A stretch of DNA of 64,000 nucleotides, taken from positions 62,001-126,000 of the forward strand of contig JAEYRB010000029.1 in the NCBI GenBank assembly GCA_023409735.1. Reading direction: 5' to 3'. Source of the stretch: Bacillota bacterium (GTDB lineage: Bacteria > Bacillota > Clostridia > Acetivibrionales > DTU013). How positions within the stretch are numbered: position 1 is the stretch's first letter; each line of letters starts with the position of its first letter. Of the stretch, positions 53,963 to 62,817 are shown one piece after another. A program made the position numbers and the translations under genes. A model generated the notes under the pieces. It saw only the letters and a program-made list of their open reading frames with translations. It was not told the origin of the DNA and made no database searches.

Positions 53963-55255
53963 TTATCTCTTAAGATTTACAAGCTCCTGAAGCAGCTCAT
54001 CCGATGTAGTTATAATTCGGCTGCTCGCCTGAAATCCTCTTTGAGTGATTATCATGTTAGTAAACTCCTTGGAAAGGTCTACGTTTGACATCTCCAAGGT
54101 TCCTGGACTGAGTCCTCCCGCACCGCCTGAGCCTGCCTTTACCGGCTTGTAGGCTCCGGAGTTCGTTGTGTTTAAAAACATGTTCTGTCCTATTCTCTGT
54201 AATCCTGCTGGGTTATCAAAAATAGTAACTGCCATTAGTCCTAAGGACTGCTGTTTTCCATTATCATATACTCCGGTCAGTATACCGTCAGAACCAACAG
54301 TAAAGCTCACCAGGCTTCCTGATTTATACCCGTCTACACTAATAGGCTTGACCGAATTGTCGGAAGCAAAGCTCGTAAGCTTACTAAAATCAAAATCCAC
54401 TTTAAATGCTCCGGTACCAGTAGTAGTAGGAGGTGTAAACTCAACAGAAGCGTTCTTTCCATCTGCTAATAATCCTTTTGCATCAAATTTAATTGTCCCG
54501 GAATTACCTGTAGCGCTCATCCCGGCATCGCCACCTATTGTCCAATTCCATGTTGAGCTTGTAGCATCAGCAGTGTTCTTCCAAAACTTTACATTAATTT
54601 CATAATCATTTCCCAAGCTATCGTAAACTGTCATAGGAACCGAAAAATAATCACTATCTGTAGGTGTTGTGCCAACCCCTTTTGTTGCAGAATCAAGATT
54701 TCCTGTAAGATTGGCATACTTAGTTGCCGATGCAGAAATTATCCTCTTGTTCCTGTATGCATCATTATACAGGTTTATCGGCTCGATCTCGGATTCAGTA
54801 TCAAATTCACCGCTGCCATCATCCTTAAGCTTTTGCCAGCCATATACATTCATCCCGGTTGCTGTATTAAGATTACCAAGAGCATCTATTGTGAAGTTCC
54901 CGGCTCTTGTAAACTGAAATGGAGAATCGCCGCTCTTGCAAATAAAAAAGCCTTCGCCATCTATTGCCATATCTGTAGGACTATCTGTTGTATCAAAGCC
55001 ACCTCTTGTAGTTATTGTATCGATTGCATTTACGGTTAGTCCAAGACCTATCTGCTTAGGATTTGTACCACCTCTTCCGGATGCATTGTCCGGTGCAGAC
55101 GCCCCGCTTAGCGTCTGACTGAATATTTCGCTGAATGTAACTCTACCGGTTTTAAATGCCACCGTATTAACATTGGCAATGTTGTTTCCAATTACATCCA
55201 TTCGTATCTGATGTGCCCTCAAGCCCGACACAGCAGAATTCATTGATCTCATCAT
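53963..55255 (-). CDS. flgE: Flagellar hook protein FlgE
   Basis: FlgE polymerises into the hook. The 430-residue protein has the N-terminal rod/hook motif (MNSAVSGLRAHQIRMDVIGN and IANVNTVAFK), variable central domains, and the C-terminal heptad region (NVDLSKEFTNMIITQRGFQA). Export by the type III system uses the N-terminus. It is the last hook gene before flbD. Confidence 0.95.
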   Translation of the reverse strand: MMRSMNSAVSGLRAHQIRMDVIGNNIANVNTVAFKTGRVTFSEIFSQTLSGASAPDNASGRGGTNPKQIGLGLTVNAIDTITTRGGFDTTDSPTDMAIDGEGFFICKSGDSPFQFTRAGNFTIDALGNLNTATGMNVYGWQKLKDDGSGEFDTESEIEPINLYNDAYRNKRIISASATKYANLTGNLDSATKGVGTTPTDSDYFSVPMTVYDSLGNDYEINVKFWKNTADATSSTWNWTIGGDAGMSATGNSGTIKFDAKGLLADGKNASVEFTPPTTTGTGAFKVDFDFSKLTSFASDNSVKPISVDGYKSGSLVSFTVGSDGILTGVYDNGKQQSLGLMAVTIFDNPAGLQRIGQNMFLNTTNSGAYKPVKAGSGGAGGLSPGTLEMSNVDLSKEFTNMIITQRGFQASSRIITTSDELLQELVNLKR

Positions 55256-55338
55256 ATTTTATATTGACCTCCCTCATATCGCTCTTTCCATCCCGTCCGT
55301 CATTCGGGGATGTACAGCCTCCCGAAAGGGTCCGGCTG

Positions 55339-55752
55339 TTATACTATTACTGCTCCATCGATATTGGTAAATACGTTTTCCTTTAATTCATTGCTATTAG
55401 CGGCTGTTATGACAGTTCTGTTCTGCACATTCACCACAAACGCCAGATTGTCCATAAGCACCAGAGAATCTCTTACACCCTTTGACTCTGCCTTGGTTAC
55501 CGCAATCTTCATTTTTTCCTTCTGATCCTGTGACAGGCTTATGTTTCTTGACTGAAGCCTCTGCTCGGCATGCTTGCTGAATTTTATTTCACTATTCTCA
55601 GCCTGCTTCTGCTTTAGTATGCTATCAAATCCACCCGCTGCCGTAACACCAGGCTGCTGCCTGCTTATGCTTCCTGTCTGGTTAACACCTGCTATGCCTC
55701 TGCCTGTAATTATCTGTCTTGTGATGTTATTTCCGCTTTTATCTATTACCAT
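55339..55752 (-). CDS. TIGR02530-family flagellar operon protein
   Basis: The protein is about 137 residues. It contains the family core KFSKHAEQRLQSRNISLSQ and ALVENAFVV-like NLAFVVNVQNRTVITAANSN. TIGR02530 proteins occur in Gram-positive flagellar operons between flgD and flgE and have no defined role. The start is one of several nearby codons (GTG 55761, ATG 55758, ATG 55752); 55752 is best spaced from GGTAGGTG. Confidence 0.87.
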   Translation of the reverse strand: MVIDKSGNNITRQIITGRGIAGVNQTGSISRQQPGVTAAGGFDSILKQKQAENSEIKFSKHAEQRLQSRNISLSQDQKEKMKIAVTKAESKGVRDSLVLMDNLAFVVNVQNRTVITAANSNELKENVFTNIDGAVIV

Positions 55753-55765
55753 TTTCATCACCTAC

Positions 55766-56659
55766 CTAATCAGCATCTTCAGCCCCAGAGGTTGTCTGTC
55801 CGGCTTGTGATGTTCTGCCTGCATTCGATATGCTAGTTATGCTGTCAAGAGGAGCGTGAACACCGTCAAGAACTGCTTTAATGGAGTTGGGATTTGAAAA
55901 ATCAACGCTCTTGATTTTAGCTGAAACAGGAACCTTCAGACCAGTACTACTGTCAGTAATGACTAGCGAGACGGTACTTTCGTTAGTCATAGCCTCTGTT
56001 AGATAATTCTTTAAATAATCAGGGTCACTTGTATAAACCTTGTTATTATATAACCCGGATATCTCAGCATTTACATTGTTAAGAACCGCGTAATCCTCAT
56101 AAACACCTTTCTGAAGTGAGTCCACCTTTCCGCTTACCTTAATCATCGCACCACTTTCAGGATCGTACACAATTCCATTTACATCGCATCCGATAAGGCC
56201 TGTGAAAGCAGATAGTGTGTTTTCAAAGCTACCGGTATTTTCATAAACCTTGAGAGTATTTTCAGCAGGTACCAATGTCTTGTCATCAATGACAAGGTAA
56301 TACTTGCCCTTTTCAACTGCTACACTCGTAACTGTTCCTGAAACCTGCTTGGCATTAGTGTTTTCGGTCCCCTCAGTAGTTGCAAGTACACTTTTTCCAA
56401 TAAGGCTATAAGCCATTGTTCCAGTGAAGCTGTTATTGAGATTCTGCATCTGCTCCAATGCACTGAACTGAGCCATCTGCCCGATAAACTCTGTATTTTC
56501 TGTTGGACTTAAAGGATCCTGATACCTAAGCTGTGTCACTAAAAGGTTAAGAAAATCATCCTTTCCCAGCTCACCTGTCTTTCTTCCATTTTTTGTTGCT
56601 GAATTTGAGTCTATTATATCCTGTATTGTTTTTGTATAAGTTGTTGAAATCTCGCTCAC
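55766..56659 (-). CDS. flgD: Hook-capping protein FlgD
   Basis: FlgD caps the growing hook. The N-terminal family motif GKDDFLNLLVTQLRYQDPLS and ENTEFIGQMAQFSALEQMQN is clear (about 28-75). The remaining region is beta-rich and contains a long inserted domain, giving 297 residues. The second GTG (56659) is seven bases after GGAGG, better placed than the GTG at 56665. Confidence 0.93.
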   Translation of the reverse strand: MSEISTTYTKTIQDIIDSNSATKNGRKTGELGKDDFLNLLVTQLRYQDPLSPTENTEFIGQMAQFSALEQMQNLNNSFTGTMAYSLIGKSVLATTEGTENTNAKQVSGTVTSVAVEKGKYYLVIDDKTLVPAENTLKVYENTGSFENTLSAFTGLIGCDVNGIVYDPESGAMIKVSGKVDSLQKGVYEDYAVLNNVNAEISGLYNNKVYTSDPDYLKNYLTEAMTNESTVSLVITDSSTGLKVPVSAKIKSVDFSNPNSIKAVLDGVHAPLDSITSISNAGRTSQAGQTTSGAEDAD

Positions 56660-56670
56660 TTTCACACCTC

Positions 56671-58275
56671 CTAAGCCGTTAAGTTAATTGTGCTGCTTTC
56701 CCACCGATATGGATCTACCATACTTTCTGATATGCTGGGGTCTGCAAGATTTCCCACTATCTCAGACGTTCTTGGCGAAGCACCATGTACAACAGTTTCT
56801 CCATTGTTATTTTGTCTTTCCCAGTTCATTCTTTGCCTGTTGGAATCCTGCCTGACTGATACACTAAAGCCCTGCACATTCATACCCTGATTTTCAAGTG
56901 AATCCTTTAGAAGATGCATATTTGATTCAAGCACCTCTTTCACTTGCTCATTTTCTGCAACAAACTTTGCCATAACTATACCATTCTCAGTTACAACTTT
57001 AAGTGAAATTCTCCCAAGGCTCTCAGGTTTCAGTTCGATAGACATTTCAGATTTACCGTTTGTCATATCAACACTTGCTTTTTCGATGATCTGACTAAGT
57101 ATTTCCTTAGCTTGCATAGGTGTACTCAACTGTACAGTTTCTGTTCGTTGAACAACATTTTGTTTGCCTTGAATCTCTAGGTATGATGGCTGTATTTGAA
57201 TATTATCAAAAGCTTCCTGCGGCTTTTGGTCTATCGGAGCGATAAAGCTCTCTACTTCACTTTTCTCGCTTTTACTGCTTTCATTTTTTCTGTTTCCATT
57301 TCCGGCACTAGAAGTATCTGTCTCGGGTCTGGCACTATCAGCAATATCTTTCACACCGTCTGTAGTAAGCTCTATACTATCGATCTGCTGATCAATTGAT
57401 GATTGTTGTACTCTGCCATTTGCCTTTGCTGTCAATGGCTCAATAAGGCGTTTTAATTCTTCTGTTGTTTCAAGCTCATTACTTTCAAGCCTTATTGATA
57501 ATGTGTCAAGCTTTTCCTTGATAATTTGACCTAAATCACCAGATACCTGTTCAGAAACGTTGACCTCACCGGTTTTGTTCATGCCTGTGATAATGTTAGT
57601 TCCAATACCATTGCCGGTATGGCCTAAAAGCTTTACAGAGCTTCCTTCCGCCCCGGAAAGAACATCACCTGCCATCTGAATTAATTGTGAAAGCGTTTGC
57701 TGCTGCTCATTGTTAAGACCTAGTAGCTTTGAAAGCTGTGCCATTGCAGTTGATGTGCCATCTAAGCATGCCAACTGTCCAGATGTAAGTGCCTCTGACA
57801 TGAGCATATCAGAACTAATACCTGCTTCATCCAAAAGCTCCTGAAGCTTATTAGCACTGATTCCCAAAATTTGTGATACAGCACAGATCAGATCGTTGGG
57901 CAAGCTCTTCTTAGAACTATCATCTTTAACTGAGCTTTTATCGGACTTGTCATAGTCCAAATCCTTCCTTGACGATACCATTTGAGATTCTTTACTTCCA
58001 GCAGTAGTCCTCAAACCACGGTTCTGGTAGCTGATTCTTCTATCGCCATTAACTAGTGCTCTTTCATGACTAACTCTATCAGTTGATACAAAGCTATTAT
58101 CATTTTTAATTGATACTCTTCTATTTGATGTGCTATTCACCTTACTTCCAAGTATCATATCGAATGTTGAAGCTCCACTCTTGTGTTGTCTGGACGTACT
58201 ATTGACATTTGGCTGGTATACCACATTAGTGCGTTCTGATCGAAATCCTCCAAGGTACATCTCATTTAACATCAT
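56671..58275 (-). CDS. fliK: Flagellar hook-length control protein FliK
   Basis: FliK measures the hook and triggers the FlhB switch. The 534-residue protein is mostly hydrophilic and low in complexity, rich in Ser, Asn and Asp, with a C-terminal Flg_hook domain (about 400-500) showing MSIELKPESLGRISLKVVTE and LLKDSLENQGMNVQGFSVSV. The ATG follows GGAGG. It lies next to flgD as expected. Confidence 0.93.
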   Translation of the reverse strand: MMLNEMYLGGFRSERTNVVYQPNVNSTSRQHKSGASTFDMILGSKVNSTSNRRVSIKNDNSFVSTDRVSHERALVNGDRRISYQNRGLRTTAGSKESQMVSSRKDLDYDKSDKSSVKDDSSKKSLPNDLICAVSQILGISANKLQELLDEAGISSDMLMSEALTSGQLACLDGTSTAMAQLSKLLGLNNEQQQTLSQLIQMAGDVLSGAEGSSVKLLGHTGNGIGTNIITGMNKTGEVNVSEQVSGDLGQIIKEKLDTLSIRLESNELETTEELKRLIEPLTAKANGRVQQSSIDQQIDSIELTTDGVKDIADSARPETDTSSAGNGNRKNESSKSEKSEVESFIAPIDQKPQEAFDNIQIQPSYLEIQGKQNVVQRTETVQLSTPMQAKEILSQIIEKASVDMTNGKSEMSIELKPESLGRISLKVVTENGIVMAKFVAENEQVKEVLESNMHLLKDSLENQGMNVQGFSVSVRQDSNRQRMNWERQNNNGETVVHGASPRTSEIVGNLADPSISESMVDPYRWESSTINLTA

Positions 58276-58306
58276 TTTTCACCTCCTCTCACGTGTTTTA
58301 TCTATC

Positions 58307-59131
58307 TCAATTACCCTTGTACAGCTCATCTAACTTTTCAGTTACCTTTGCTGCAAATGAAGGGGTCATTGATTCAAGTATTGCCGAAGAGTCCTTTTTA
58401 CTCATTGCCATCAATATCTTAGTAATCATATCTAATTTTCCTTCTCCCAGCTGCTGGAAAATAGCAGCTGCAGAAGCTTCATCCATCGCTGCATATATCT
58501 GTGCAAACTCGCTTGTTTTAGCATCCAGCTGTTGTTCCTTAACTACCTGAGAATATAGCTCTTTCGCGCTTTCAGCATCAATCGATTCGAAATAGGCGGC
58601 AAATGAGTCCTTGTCCCCCATTGCAATCAGCTTGTCTATCTGCGCCTTGAGTTCTTTCAATTCAGCTTCCTTTAAGTCAAGATCACCGTTGCGCTTCTCC
58701 GCCTGCTTTATTTTACTCTCTGCTGCCAGTTTGCCGCTCTCATATTCTTCCTTAAGAGCGCTATATACTTCGAGTTCTTTATTTTTAGCTTCAAGTTCCT
58801 TCCTAAGAGACTCATTTTCATTTCTGAATTCGGTATACTTATTCTTCAACTCATCTTCGCTCAAGTACTTGGGATCTAAAGGATCAGATACGGCAGGCAG
58901 TGCGCTTCTTAAAACAGGTATAGTCTGTATAGTCTGACGATAACGATCAGCAAAGCCACCGGTATTATTTTTGATTATAAAATAGAAAGTGCCTCCAATA
59001 ACTGCCGCAATAATTAGCACAACTGCAAGTATAGTCAGCAGCACAAACGCTGCGCCTTTACTCTTTTTACCATTGCCGGTCGTATCAGGGCTCTCACTTA
59101 TCTTCCTTGCTGCATTTTTGCTTTTAGGCAT
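58307..59131 (-). CDS. YlxF/MotE-like flagellar protein
   Basis: This 274-residue protein has a basic N-terminus, one TM helix (about 30-50), a long coiled coil (about 90-175), and a C-terminal MgtE-N-like helical domain (about 185-274) with IYAAMDEASAAAIFQQLGEG and repeated pattern. This matches YlxF of Bacillus and MotE-like chaperones between fliJ and fliK. The start at 59131 (MPKSKN) follows GGGAG, one base from the fliJ stop. Confidence 0.85.
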   Translation of the reverse strand: MPKSKNAARKISESPDTTGNGKKSKGAAFVLLTILAVVLIIAAVIGGTFYFIIKNNTGGFADRYRQTIQTIPVLRSALPAVSDPLDPKYLSEDELKNKYTEFRNENESLRKELEAKNKELEVYSALKEEYESGKLAAESKIKQAEKRNGDLDLKEAELKELKAQIDKLIAMGDKDSFAAYFESIDAESAKELYSQVVKEQQLDAKTSEFAQIYAAMDEASAAAIFQQLGEGKLDMITKILMAMSKKDSSAILESMTPSFAAKVTEKLDELYKGN

Positions 59132-59132
59132 T

Positions 59133-59582
59133 TTACTCTCCCGGTAAGCCATCTTTATAATCGTAGCTCACTATTTCATCATTTGCTTTATGTTCAAGCT
59201 TTTTCTCTTCCCGAATATACTCTTCTTCTTTCTTTTCTTTCAGCTTGTCTAAAATTTTTCGTTTTTGAACAGCTTTAACAAGCTCTTCTCTAATTTTATC
59301 GACATTAATAACAGCTTTATTTACATTTTCTTTTTGTGATTTGATCTTAACTTTAAGAAATTCCAGATAATCATTGAACTGTAATAAGTCTTGAACTGTT
59401 GTTCTCTTAATTTTTTTATTAAATTCATCAACTATTTGGTCGTTTTCATTTTCAAGGGACATAAGCTTTTCCTTTTCTGCTTCCAGACATTGTATAGCTT
59501 TTCCCATTTCATTTTTTAGGTTTTCCTCCTGTTGATTCCTGATATTAAGGACAGGCTGCAGCCTGAAGTTAAACTTAGGCAT
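59133..59582 (-). CDS. fliJ: Flagellar export chaperone FliJ
   Basis: FliJ is a coiled-coil protein linking the FliI ATPase to the export gate. The 149-residue protein is almost entirely helical, starts FNFRLQPVLNIRNQQEENL, and has high Lys/Glu content. It is adjacent to fliI, as usual. Confidence 0.93.
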   Translation of the reverse strand: MPKFNFRLQPVLNIRNQQEENLKNEMGKAIQCLEAEKEKLMSLENENDQIVDEFNKKIKRTTVQDLLQFNDYLEFLKVKIKSQKENVNKAVINVDKIREELVKAVQKRKILDKLKEKKEEEYIREEKKLEHKANDEIVSYDYKDGLPGE

Positions 59583-59599
59583 CTGCTATTCTCCTTTGG

Positions 59600-60916
59600 T
59601 TATTCCTTGTTCAGAACGTTATAAAGATTATCCAAAACCTCTTCAAAGCTGAAGCTTTCTGTTGTCGATTGCTGTATAAAGTCCAATATTCCACCTATCA
59701 GGCTAATAGCATAATCAATTTTTTCATTGCTGCCCTTCACATATGCTCCTATGTTAATTAAGTCCTCTGAATCCCGATATATTGCAAGCGCCTTTTTTAA
59801 TTCTCCCGCAGACTTTTTGTGCTTTGGAGACACTATATCAGACATAACACGACTGACGCTTGCGAGAATATCTATGGCAGGATACTGATTTCTGTTTGCT
59901 AATGCTCTTGAAAGTACTATATGTCCATCGAGAATACCTCTGGCTGTATCAGTGACCGGTTCTGTCATATCATCACCGTCTACAAGGACGGTATAAAGTC
60001 CGGTTATAGAACCTTTTTCAGAATTCCCTGCACGTTCCAAAAGCTTAGGCATTACTCCAAACACAGAAGGCGTATATCCTCTGGAAACAGGCGGTTCTCC
60101 TATAGCAAGCCCTATCTCACGCTGTGCCATCGCAAATCTTGTTAGGGAGTCCATCAGCAGAAGAACGTCTTTTCCCTGGTCCCTGAAATATTCAGCTATA
60201 GCAGTCGCAACTAAAGCTCCCTTAAGCCTCACAAGAGCAGGTTGATCGGAGGTTGCTACAACTACAACTGATCTTGAAAGACCTTCCTCCTGAAGATCCT
60301 TCTCAATAAACTCTCGCACCTCTCTACCTCGTTCGCCAATGAGTGCAATTACGTTTACATCAGCCTTTGTATTTCGTGCTATCATACCCATAAGAGTACT
60401 TTTTCCTACTCCACTGCCGGCAAAAATACCAACACGCTGACCCTTTCCAATCGTTAGCAAACCATCAATTGCTTTTACACCCAATGTAAGTGGTTCCGTA
60501 ATCCTTTTTCTATTAAGTGGATGTGGTGGTTTGTTATTTACCGGATAGAACGTATCAGGTACAAACGGCTCTTTATCATCAATAGGTATACCAAGTCCAT
60601 CCAACACCCGCCCCATCAGGTTCATTCCTACACCAACCTTAAGAACATAGCCTGAAGCAGTTATCATATTTCCCTGGCCAACACCGGTCATCTCACCTAA
60701 TGGCATTAACTGCACACTGTTTTCTTTGAAGCCGACAACCTCTGATTCTATTACCGCTCTTCCTCTGGACGCATGTATCTTACACAGCTCTCCTATATCC
60801 ACTTCCGGGCCTTCTGACTCGATAGTAAGGCCTACTACCTTCGATACCCTTCCGTAGTATTTCTTGAAATCAGATTTAGTTAGTATATCATGGTATTTTT
60901 GAAGGCTGATCTGCAA
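59600..60916 (-). CDS. fliI: Flagellar export ATPase FliI
   Basis: FliI powers release of export substrates. The 438-residue protein is F1-beta-like, with Walker A GIFAGSGVGKSTLMGM, ALIGERGREVREF, LLLMDSLTRFAMAQREIG and GEPPVSRGYTPSVF. The C-terminal domain is complete. It follows fliH by about 120 bp. Confidence 0.98.
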   Translation of the reverse strand: MQISLQKYHDILTKSDFKKYYGRVSKVVGLTIESEGPEVDIGELCKIHASRGRAVIESEVVGFKENSVQLMPLGEMTGVGQGNMITASGYVLKVGVGMNLMGRVLDGLGIPIDDKEPFVPDTFYPVNNKPPHPLNRKRITEPLTLGVKAIDGLLTIGKGQRVGIFAGSGVGKSTLMGMIARNTKADVNVIALIGERGREVREFIEKDLQEEGLSRSVVVVATSDQPALVRLKGALVATAIAEYFRDQGKDVLLLMDSLTRFAMAQREIGLAIGEPPVSRGYTPSVFGVMPKLLERAGNSEKGSITGLYTVLVDGDDMTEPVTDTARGILDGHIVLSRALANRNQYPAIDILASVSRVMSDIVSPKHKKSAGELKKALAIYRDSEDLINIGAYVKGSNEKIDYAISLIGGILDFIQQSTTESFSFEEVLDNLYNVLNKE

Positions 60917-61034
60917 CGAAAAAAACCCCGCTTTCAGAAGCTAAATTGACAATTTCAGTAGTATCACCTTGCTTTTGTTTTGTTGTAAGATACATTTGAA
61001 AAACAGCAACTATTAATCTACAATACTTAAAAGC

Positions 61035-61790
61035 TTAAATCCCTCCGGAGAGTTCTTTGAATGACTCTTCTATCTTATCAAGCTTTGTTTGCACTCCAGC
61101 GTCGATTCCACCAAGCTTTGTTTCAATTATAAGATCACTCTTGTTCATTGAAGCATCCCTTATTATCTCTATTTCACTTGTTGTTCCCGCAATCGACAAC
61201 AATTCTTCTTTATATTCATTTAATATATCATAGTCTTCCTTTGATACCTTTATAGAAGCGCCCTCTTTGTTTGAGCAATCATTAAGAGCATCTCTGAGCA
61301 GCTGCAACACTACTTCCCTGTTTAATTTGAGCTCTGCTGCAACAGTCTTACGAGCTACATTTAGTACAAGCTCCATAATTTCCTTTTCCATCCCTGCTAA
61401 AATGCTGCTGTGCTCTTCAGCTGAGCTTTTTTTAATATTCTCCGCTTCAGAAAGCAGTGCCTCATACTGAGCGTTTGCTGCTTCTATTCCTTCGGCATAG
61501 CCCTTCTGCCATGCTTCTTCCTCTTGTAGCTTTGCTTCCCTTTCTGCTTCTTCTCTCGCTTCTCTGATAATCCTTTTTGCTTCTAAACCAGCCTCTTTTA
61601 TAATAAGCTCTGCTTCCTGCCTCGCATTCTCAATTAGTTCATCAGGTGTTGATACATACTCCGCATCATTCTCCTGCTCCTGCATATCGGAATCGTCAAG
61701 GGAATCGGTGTCAAGCGTACTCATTGGTACATTAACCTGAAACGGTCTGCCATATGTAATCTGATCAAACTTGAAAATCCTGTTATACAA
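61035..61790 (-). CDS. fliH: Flagellar export regulator FliH
   Basis: FliH binds and regulates FliI. The acidic, Glu/Ala-rich protein has a long coiled coil with GxxxG-like EAREEAEREAKLQ (about 75-130) and a C-terminal domain with KTVAAELKLNREVVLQLLRD. I use TTG at 61790 (MYNRIFKFDQ), which has GGAGG about 11 bases upstream and overlaps fliG by 8 bp. The frame extends further to 61841 inside fliG. FliH N-termini are poorly conserved. Confidence 0.87.
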   Translation of the reverse strand: MYNRIFKFDQITYGRPFQVNVPMSTLDTDSLDDSDMQEQENDAEYVSTPDELIENARQEAELIIKEAGLEAKRIIREAREEAEREAKLQEEEAWQKGYAEGIEAANAQYEALLSEAENIKKSSAEEHSSILAGMEKEIMELVLNVARKTVAAELKLNREVVLQLLRDALNDCSNKEGASIKVSKEDYDILNEYKEELLSIAGTTSEIEIIRDASMNKSDLIIETKLGGIDAGVQTKLDKIEESFKELSGGI

Positions 61791-62802
61791 TAATCTCGTC
61801 GCCTCCTCCTCTGGAAATGACAATCTCACCAGCATCCTCAAGCTTTCTGATCACATTGACAATCTTCTGCTGCGCTTCTTCTACATCCTTCAATCTTACA
61901 GGACCCATGAATTCAATATCTTCCTTAATCATCTCAGTAAGGCGCTTGGACATATTGGCAAATATGACCTTTTGAACCTCCTCAGTAGCACCTTTAAGCG
62001 CTATTGCAAGCTGGTTATTCTCAATATCTCTAAGGAATCTCTGAATAGCTCTGTTATCAAGAGATAGAATATCCTCAAATACAAACATTCTCTTTCTTAT
62101 TTCTTCCGCCAAGTCTGTATCCTCTACCTCAAGCGTTTCCATAATATATCTTTCTGTGCCCCTGTCCACTGTATTGAGAATATTAACAATTGCCTGTACG
62201 CCTCCTGCAGCTGTAAAGTCTTCTGTTACAAGCGATGACAGGTTCTTCTCTAGAATTCTTTCTACTTCCTTTATTACCTCAGGCGACGTTCTGTCCATTG
62301 TGGCTATTCGCCTTGCTACGTCTGCCTGCTTATCCTGCGGTAATGCAGCCATTACTATGGACGCCTGCTGTGGTTTTAGGTATGCAAGTATAAGAGCTAT
62401 TGTCTGTGGATGCTCTTTCTGTATAAAATTAAGAAGCTGTGACGGATCTGCTTTCCTTACAAACTCAAATGGCCTTACCTGCAGCGATACAGTAAGCTTG
62501 TTTATAATATCCAGTGCTTTCTGCGGTCCAAGCGCTTTTTCAAGAATCTCCTTTGCGTAACCAATACCACCCTCAGCTATATATTCCTGTGCCAGACATA
62601 TCTGATAAAATTCCTCAAGTACCTTTTCCTTTTCTTCCGGTGAAACAGTTCTTATATTCGCTATTTCTAAGGTCAGCTGTTCTATTTCTTCTTCCTTCAG
62701 ATGTTTAAAAATCTCTGCAGATCTTTCAGGGCCGAGAGAAATTAACAGCATTGCCGCTTTTTCACGTCCTGAACGTTCTTTTACGCCTGATGCTCTCGCC
62801 AT
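61783..62802 (-). CDS. fliG: Flagellar motor switch protein FliG
   Basis: FliG links the MS ring to the switch and the stator. The 339-residue protein has the N-terminal FliF-binding region, a middle domain with KEHPQTIALILAYLKPQQAS, and the C-terminal charged torque helix around FEDILSLDNRAIQRFLRDI. It lies 15 bp after fliF. Confidence 0.98.
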   Translation of the reverse strand: MARASGVKERSGREKAAMLLISLGPERSAEIFKHLKEEEIEQLTLEIANIRTVSPEEKEKVLEEFYQICLAQEYIAEGGIGYAKEILEKALGPQKALDIINKLTVSLQVRPFEFVRKADPSQLLNFIQKEHPQTIALILAYLKPQQASIVMAALPQDKQADVARRIATMDRTSPEVIKEVERILEKNLSSLVTEDFTAAGGVQAIVNILNTVDRGTERYIMETLEVEDTDLAEEIRKRMFVFEDILSLDNRAIQRFLRDIENNQLAIALKGATEEVQKVIFANMSKRLTEMIKEDIEFMGPVRLKDVEEAQQKIVNVIRKLEDAGEIVISRGGGDEIIV

Positions 62803-62817
62803 ACAATTATTCCTCTC